NCBI GenBank assembly: GCA_022560215.1
Contig: JADFTO010000102.1
Location: 1 to 9,028, forward strand
Length of the DNA: 9,028 nt
Direction: 5' to 3'
Source: Pseudomonadota bacterium
GTDB taxonomy: Bacteria; Pseudomonadota; Alphaproteobacteria; Rhodospirillales; 2-02-FULL-58-16
Every line of letters begins with the position of its first letter. Position 1 is the first letter of the stretch. The position numbers and the translations under genes are program-made. Shown here one piece after another: positions 5,148 to 9,028 of this stretch. The notes under the pieces were generated by a model. That model was not told where the DNA came from. It ran no database searches and worked only from the letters and a program-made list of their open reading frames with translations.

Positions 5148-6190
5148 GCGCCACGAGCGGCGTTCCCAGTGCCTTGATGGAGACGGAGCCCATCCCCTCC
5201 GCCGCCGCGGCGAGGGGAGACGTCCTGGTCGAGGTGAAGGGGCTCAAAATGTATTTCCCCATCACCGAAGGGATAATTTTCACCAGGACCACTGCCCAGG
5301 TGAAGGCGGTCGACGGGGTGAGCTTCAACATCCACAGGGGCGAAACCCTTGGCCTCGTGGGCGAATCGGGGTGCGGAAAAACAACCACCGGCCGCTGCAT
5401 CCTGCGGCTCGAACGCCCCACCGAAGGAGAAATCCTCTTCGACGGGGTGAATGTCGCCGAACTGGAACCGCGTGCGTTGATCGCCTTGCGGCGGAAAATC
5501 CAGGTGATATTCCAGGATCCTTATAGTTCGCTGAACCCGCGGATGAAGATCGGCGACATCATCGGCGAACCGATGTACGTCCACAAGATCGAGCCGGACA
5601 AGCGGGCCCGGGACAACCGCGTGCACGAGCTTCTCTCGCTGTGCGGCCTCGACCCCAGGTTCGCCGACCGCTACCCGCACGAGATGAGCGGCGGACAGCG
5701 CCAAAGGGTGGGCATCGCGCGGGCGCTCTCACTGCGCCCGGAATTCATCATCTGCGACGAGGCGGTCTCCGCCCTCGACGTCTCGATTCAGGCGCAGGTC
5801 ATCAACCTCCTGGAGGACCTGCGCGAGGAATTCAACCTGACCTACCTGTTCATCGCCCACGATCTCAGTGTGGTGCGCCACCTGTGCCACCGCGTCGCCG
5901 TCATGTATCTCGGCAAGTTGGTGGAGTTGGCCGATTGCGACGAGCTTTACGACAACCCCCTTCACCCTTACACTCAGGCGCTTCTGGCGGCGGTTCCCAT
6001 TCCGGACCCGGAGGTCGAGAAGGGGCGAAAGCACCAGGTCGTCAAAGGCGAAGTGCCGAGCCCGATCAATCCCCCGAGCGGTTGCGTGTTCCACCCCCGG
6101 TGCCCGCTCGCCGTCGAGAGTTGCAGCAAGGACTTACCCGATTTCCGGGAAGTCAGGCCGGGCCACTGGGTGGCCTGTACGGAGGTTTAA
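5144..6190 (+). CDS. dppF: Dipeptide/oligopeptide ABC transporter ATPase, DppF/OppF-type
   Basis: This 348-residue ATPase partners the preceding DppD-like subunit. A variable N-terminus (1-27) comes before VEVKGLKMYFPITEGI, the usual OppF/DppF opening. Motifs are Walker A GESGCGKT (73-80), Q-loop FQDPYSSLNPR (Q124), signature SGGQRQR (182-188), Walker B FIICDE (201-206, E206 catalytic), ALDVSIQAQ, and the switch His in IAHDLSVV (H239). The C-terminal HPYT and four-cysteine region (C314, C320, C327, C345) has exactly the same cysteine spacing as its partner. The frame is open far upstream, but ATG 5144 is the real start. It overlaps the dppD stop as ATGA, has a GAGGAAGG ribosome site 4 nt upstream, and upstream sequence is a shadow of dppD. 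The overlap indicates translational coupling, as expected for a 1:1 heterodimer. Confidence 0.93.
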   Translation: MSATSGVPSALMETEPIPSAAAARGDVLVEVKGLKMYFPITEGIIFTRTTAQVKAVDGVSFNIHRGETLGLVGESGCGKTTTGRCILRLERPTEGEILFDGVNVAELEPRALIALRRKIQVIFQDPYSSLNPRMKIGDIIGEPMYVHKIEPDKRARDNRVHELLSLCGLDPRFADRYPHEMSGGQRQRVGIARALSLRPEFIICDEAVSALDVSIQAQVINLLEDLREEFNLTYLFIAHDLSVVRHLCHRVAVMYLGKLVELADCDELYDNPLHPYTQALLAAVPIPDPEVEKGRKHQVVKGEVPSPINPPSGCVFHPRCPLAVESCSKDLPDFREVRPGHWVACTEV

Positions 6191-6193
6191 CCA

Positions 6194-6241
6194 CCCCCGC
6201 ACGAGGGGGCCGCATTTCGAGGTGGCGGATAATTACCTCGA
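6194..6241 (+). other. Intergenic hairpins between dppF and the binding-protein gene
   Basis: Two stems are seen in this 73-nt gap. CCCCC (6194-6198) pairs with GGGGG (6205-6209) around a 6-nt loop. TCGAGGT (6217-6223) pairs with ACCTCGA (6235-6241) and can gain two G-U pairs. Neither has a U-tract. They could shield the 5' end of the binding-protein message after processing. The downstream gene then has a good ribosome site (GGGAGGGAG). Confidence 0.4.
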
Positions 6242-6263
6242 CTCCAGGGAGGGAGAAATCGAC

Positions 6264-7877
6264 ATGAAAAACATCAAATCAAAACTCGCGATCTTGTCGG
6301 TGGCGGGGCTCGCCCTCGCCCTCGGCGCGGCCGCACCAACGGCGGCCGAGACGCCGAAGAAGGGGGGCATCCTGAAGTTCGTGGTGCCGGCCGAACCGCC
6401 CAGCTTCGACGGCCACCGGGAAACCACGTTCGCCCTGATCCATCCCATCGCGCCGTTCTACAGCGTGCTGATCCGGGTCAACCCGGACAACCCGAGCTCG
6501 CCCACCGACTTCACGTGCGACCTGTGCACCGAGATGCCCAAGCCCACCGACGGCGGCAAGAACTTTACCTTCAAGATCAGGAAGGGCGTCAAGTTCAGCG
6601 ACGGCTCGACGCTGACGGCGCACGACATCGTCGCCACCTTTAAGAAGATCATCAATCCGGTGGAAGGCGTGGCCAGCGCCCGCAAGGCGTTCTACATCAT
6701 GGTCGACAGCGTCACCGCGCCGGACGACAACACGGTGGTCTTCAAGCTGAAATACCCCTCCGGCGCCTTCATTCCGGCCTTGGCGAACCCCTACAACTTC
6801 ATCTATTCCAAGAAGATCCTGGACAAGGACATGCACTGGTATGAAAAGAACGTGATGGGCTCGGGTCCCTTCCTGTTCAAGGAACGCCAGGCGGGGGCCG
6901 TCATCAAGGGCGAACGCAACCCCAACTACTATCACCCCGGCAAGCCCTACCTCGACGGTTTCGAGGCCATCTTCGCCAAGAAGCAGTCGCTTCGCGTGCA
7001 AGCCGTTCGCGGCGACCGCGCCGCCATCGAGTTCCGCGGTTTCCCGCCGAAGAGCCGTGACGACCTGGTGAAGGCCCTGGGCAAGAACCTCACGGTCCAG
7101 GAAAGCGACTGGAACTGCGTCCTCATCACCACCCCCAACCATAAAAAGAAGCCCTTCGATGACGTTCGCGTTCGCCGGGCGCTGACCCTGGCCATCGACC
7201 GCTGGGGCGGCTCGAAGTACCTTTCCCGGATCGCCATCGTCAAGGCGGTCGGCGGCGTCGTCTTCCCCGGCCATCCCCTGGCGGCGACGAAAGAGGAACT
7301 TCAGAAGATCGCCGGCTACTGGCCCGACATCGAGAAGTCACGGGCCGAGGCGAGAAGGCTGCTCAAGGAAGCTGGCGTTCCCAACCTTAAGTTCACGCTC
7401 CACAACCGCGCCGTCGATCAGCCCTACAAGATCGTCGGCACCTGGCTTATCGACCAGTGGAAGCAGGTCGGCATCACCGTCGAACAATGGGTGCAGCCGA
7501 CCGGACCTTTCTACGCCGAGTTGCGCAGGAAGAAGAGCTTCGACGTGTCCGTCGACTTCAACTGCCAGGCCGTCGTCAATCCGCTTCTCGACGTGGCCAA
7601 GTTCGTTTCCGACGACCTTTCCGGTAACAACTACGGCAATTACCAGGACCGTGAAATGGACAAGATGTTCGACGCCATGAACCGCGCAGCGGACCCGGCC
7701 GAGCAACGCACCATCATGCGCAAGTTCGAAAAACGGGCCCTGGACGAACAGGCCAATGCGTTCATCACGCTGTGGTGGTACCGGATCATCCCTCACCGTT
7801 CCTACGTCAAGGGATGGAAGATCAGCCCGAGCCACTACTTGAACCAGGACCTTTCGGGTGTCTGGCTAGATAAATAG
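6264..7877 (+). CDS. Periplasmic peptide-binding protein of ABC importer (SBP family 5, DppA/OppA-type)
   Basis: This 537-residue extracytoplasmic solute-binding protein would capture peptides, or related solutes, and hand them to the permeases encoded next. A Sec signal peptide (MKNIKSK basic start, hydrophobic LAILSVAGLALALGAAA, cleavage near residue 28 before ETPKKGG) has no lipobox Cys, so the protein is probably free in the periplasm. Family-5 landmarks are GGxLxF (34-39), EPPSFDGH (44-51), FTFKIRKGVKFSDGSTLTAHDIVATFKKI (101-129), MGSGPF (198-203) and ERNPNYYHPGKPYLD (217-231). VRVRRALTLAIDR (301-313) follows, then a helix ending LLKEAG (366-371). The ATG has GGGAGGGAG about 10 nt upstream. 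C85 and C88 form a CDLC motif. Sequence alone does not fix the ligand; close relatives also bind nickel-chelates, glutathione or opines. Confidence 0.92.
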   Translation: MKNIKSKLAILSVAGLALALGAAAPTAAETPKKGGILKFVVPAEPPSFDGHRETTFALIHPIAPFYSVLIRVNPDNPSSPTDFTCDLCTEMPKPTDGGKNFTFKIRKGVKFSDGSTLTAHDIVATFKKIINPVEGVASARKAFYIMVDSVTAPDDNTVVFKLKYPSGAFIPALANPYNFIYSKKILDKDMHWYEKNVMGSGPFLFKERQAGAVIKGERNPNYYHPGKPYLDGFEAIFAKKQSLRVQAVRGDRAAIEFRGFPPKSRDDLVKALGKNLTVQESDWNCVLITTPNHKKKPFDDVRVRRALTLAIDRWGGSKYLSRIAIVKAVGGVVFPGHPLAATKEELQKIAGYWPDIEKSRAEARRLLKEAGVPNLKFTLHNRAVDQPYKIVGTWLIDQWKQVGITVEQWVQPTGPFYAELRRKKSFDVSVDFNCQAVVNPLLDVAKFVSDDLSGNNYGNYQDREMDKMFDAMNRAADPAEQRTIMRKFEKRALDEQANAFITLWWYRIIPHRSYVKGWKISPSHYLNQDLSGVWLDK

Positions 7878-7908
7878 CCGCCGGCCGAACCCCTAAGGCA
7901 ACGACATG

Positions 7909-7955
7909 ACCGGTCCCCGCCCGTGGCGCTAGGCCCCACGGGCGGGGAAGCCGGT
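7909..7955 (+). other. Very stable intergenic hairpin between binding protein and permease
   Basis: A perfect 12-bp stem (7915-7926 with 7936-7947) is extended by T7914-A7948 and, past a two-base bulge, by ACCGG (7909-7913) with CCGGT (7951-7955). This makes 18 base pairs around a 9-nt loop. No U-tract follows, so it is not an intrinsic terminator. Such hairpins 3' of binding-protein genes commonly block 3' exonucleases and raise the binding-protein mRNA over the permease mRNA. The base of the stem also covers part of the weak ribosome site (GGTGGG, 7953-7958) of the next gene. Confidence 0.75.
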
Positions 7956-7967
7956 GGGTAAGACGCC

Positions 7968-8939
7968 GTGTACCAGTATATCGGCAAGCGCATCCTGCTG
8001 ATGATCCCAACACTTTTCGGGGCGGGTGTGCTGGTCTTTTTTTTGATGCGCCTCATTCCGGGCGACATTTGCGAGCTCCGGATGGCGGGAAGTGGATCCT
8101 ACTTCGACGAGGATGTGATCGATATTTGCCGCCGGGAACTGGGACTCACGGAGCCAATGCTCATCCAGTTCTTCAGTTGGATCGGAGGATTCTTCATTTT
8201 CGACTTCGGCATCTCGATGTGGACCGGACGGCCGATCGTCCAGGAAATCGCCCTCCGCTTCGAGTTGTCGCTCCAGGTAGCCATCATGGCCACGATCACC
8301 GCCATCGTGATCGCCATCCCGCTCGGCACCATCGCGGCGATCAAGCAGGACACCTGGATCGACTACGTGGTGCGCATCTTCAGCATCGCCGGCATCGCCA
8401 TGCCCTCGTTCTGGCTCGGCATCCTCATCATCCTCGGCCTTCTCATCACCACCCAGGCCTTCTGGGGAATGCCCTGGATGCCGCCCATCCAGTACGTTCC
8501 CATCTGGGAAGATCCCGCAGAGAATCTGAGTATGCTGATCTGGCCCGCGGTGGCGACTGGCTACCGCTATTCGGCGGTGGCCACCCGGATGACCCGTTCG
8601 GCCCTCCTCGAGGTGCTGCGCGAGGACTACGTGCGCACGGCGCGTGCCAAAGGGCTCCTGGAGAAGATCATCATCAACCGCCACGCGCTGAGAAACGCAC
8701 TGCTGCCGGTGGTCACGGTCATCGGCATCGAGTTCGCCTTCCTCATCGGCGGGCTCGTCGTCACCGAGCAGGTCTTCAACCTGAACGGCCTCGGCAAGCT
8801 GTTTGTCGAATCGGTAACCAACCACGACTACACGATGACCCAATCTCTGGTCATGCTGGTGGTAACCGTTTTCGTGGTGACCAATTTCGTGGTCGACATC
8901 TTCTACGCCTGGCTGGACCCGCGAATCCGGTATACCTAG
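7968..8939 (+). CDS. dppB: Dipeptide/oligopeptide ABC transporter permease, DppB/OppB-type
   Basis: This 323-residue inner-membrane permease forms half of the translocation channel. The N-terminus, YIGKRILLMIPTLFGAGVLVFFLMRLIPGD, is the standard DppB opening with the first membrane helix. After a periplasmic loop come LSLQVAIMATITAIVIAIPLG (100-120) and further helices. The coupling (EAA) loop LREDYVRTARAKGLLEKIIINRHALRNALLPVV (about 217-249) has the conserved A-x-x-K-G. The end of the protein, EQVFNLNGLGKLFVESVTNHDY, then a last helix and YAWLDPRIRY, is also classic. The start is GTG 7968, which gives the expected N-terminal length. It has only a weak ribosome site partly inside the preceding hairpin, so translation may be restrained compared with the binding protein. 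AGGAGG for the next gene overlaps its TAG stop. Confidence 0.94.
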   Translation: MYQYIGKRILLMIPTLFGAGVLVFFLMRLIPGDICELRMAGSGSYFDEDVIDICRRELGLTEPMLIQFFSWIGGFFIFDFGISMWTGRPIVQEIALRFELSLQVAIMATITAIVIAIPLGTIAAIKQDTWIDYVVRIFSIAGIAMPSFWLGILIILGLLITTQAFWGMPWMPPIQYVPIWEDPAENLSMLIWPAVATGYRYSAVATRMTRSALLEVLREDYVRTARAKGLLEKIIINRHALRNALLPVVTVIGIEFAFLIGGLVVTEQVFNLNGLGKLFVESVTNHDYTMTQSLVMLVVTVFVVTNFVVDIFYAWLDPRIRYT

Positions 8940-8954
8940 GAGGAGTATGTTCCG

Positions 8955-9028
8955 ATGACCATGACCTCCGAGGCGCGAGTAGAAACCAAATTCGAGAAAC
9001 CCACCGAAAAGATGCCGTGGGGATCGGT
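8955..9028 (+). CDS. dppC: Start of second permease, DppC/OppC-type (truncated by window)
   Basis: Only the first 24 codons are visible, starting MTMTSEARVETKFEKP. This is a charged, hydrophilic N-terminal tail like the cytoplasmic tail of DppC permeases, before any membrane helix. The ATG at 8955 is preceded by AGGAGGAG (8938-8945) at 9 nt and lies 15 nt after the dppB stop. An earlier ATG at 8947 ends after three codons (MFR). The identity rests mainly on operon position, because a DppB partner is needed to complete the channel. The frame is open to the window edge. Confidence 0.7.
   Translation, partial: MTMTSEARVETKFEKPTEKMPWGS

Noticed and set aside
8947..8958. Three-codon frame MFR overlapping the dppC start as ATGA
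   Set aside because: Too short and only 3 nt from the ribosome site; the spacing fits the ATG at 8955 instead.

Overview
This is a GC-rich bacterial window. The aa3-type cytochrome oxidase proteins, the ctaD-ctaG-ctaE order and a perfect FNR-type box suggest an alphaproteobacterium, perhaps Rhodospirillales-like. That placement is inference from protein character only. There are no RNA genes, CRISPR arrays or complete mobile elements.

Region 1 (1-2200, + strand) is the 3' part of a terminal-oxidase operon: the C-terminal half of cytochrome c oxidase subunit I (ctaD), the CuB-insertion chaperone CtaG/Cox11, and subunit III (ctaE). All three look intact where visible. Neither ctaB nor a SURF1 gene appears next to them here.

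Region 2 (2201-4148) is a scarred interval between two well-kept operons. From left to right it holds the C-terminal remnant of a tyrosine recombinase (- strand), a strong terminator, an intact secreted seven-repeat YVTN beta-propeller gene (- strand), a promoter region with a perfect TTGAT-N4-ATCAA box, and the frameshifted 3' end of an enoyl-CoA hydratase gene (+ strand). It ends with a terminator-like hairpin just before the next operon. Two decayed genes flanking one intact gene suggest past insertion and deletion.

Region 3 (4149-9028, + strand) is a dipeptide/oligopeptide ABC importer operon in the order ATPase (dppD-like), ATPase (dppF-like), periplasmic binding protein, permease (dppB-like), permease (dppC-like, cut by the window end). 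The binding protein would deliver substrate to the two-permease channel, driven by the two ATPases. The ATPase genes overlap by ATGA. The binding-protein gene is bracketed by intergenic hairpins, and the one before the permease is very stable (18 pairs, no U-tract), which suggests differential expression within the operon.

I found no convincing new multi-gene system. The items most worth a second look are the integrase and crotonase remnants around the beta-propeller gene, the FNR-type box upstream of it, and the hairpin between the binding protein and permease.
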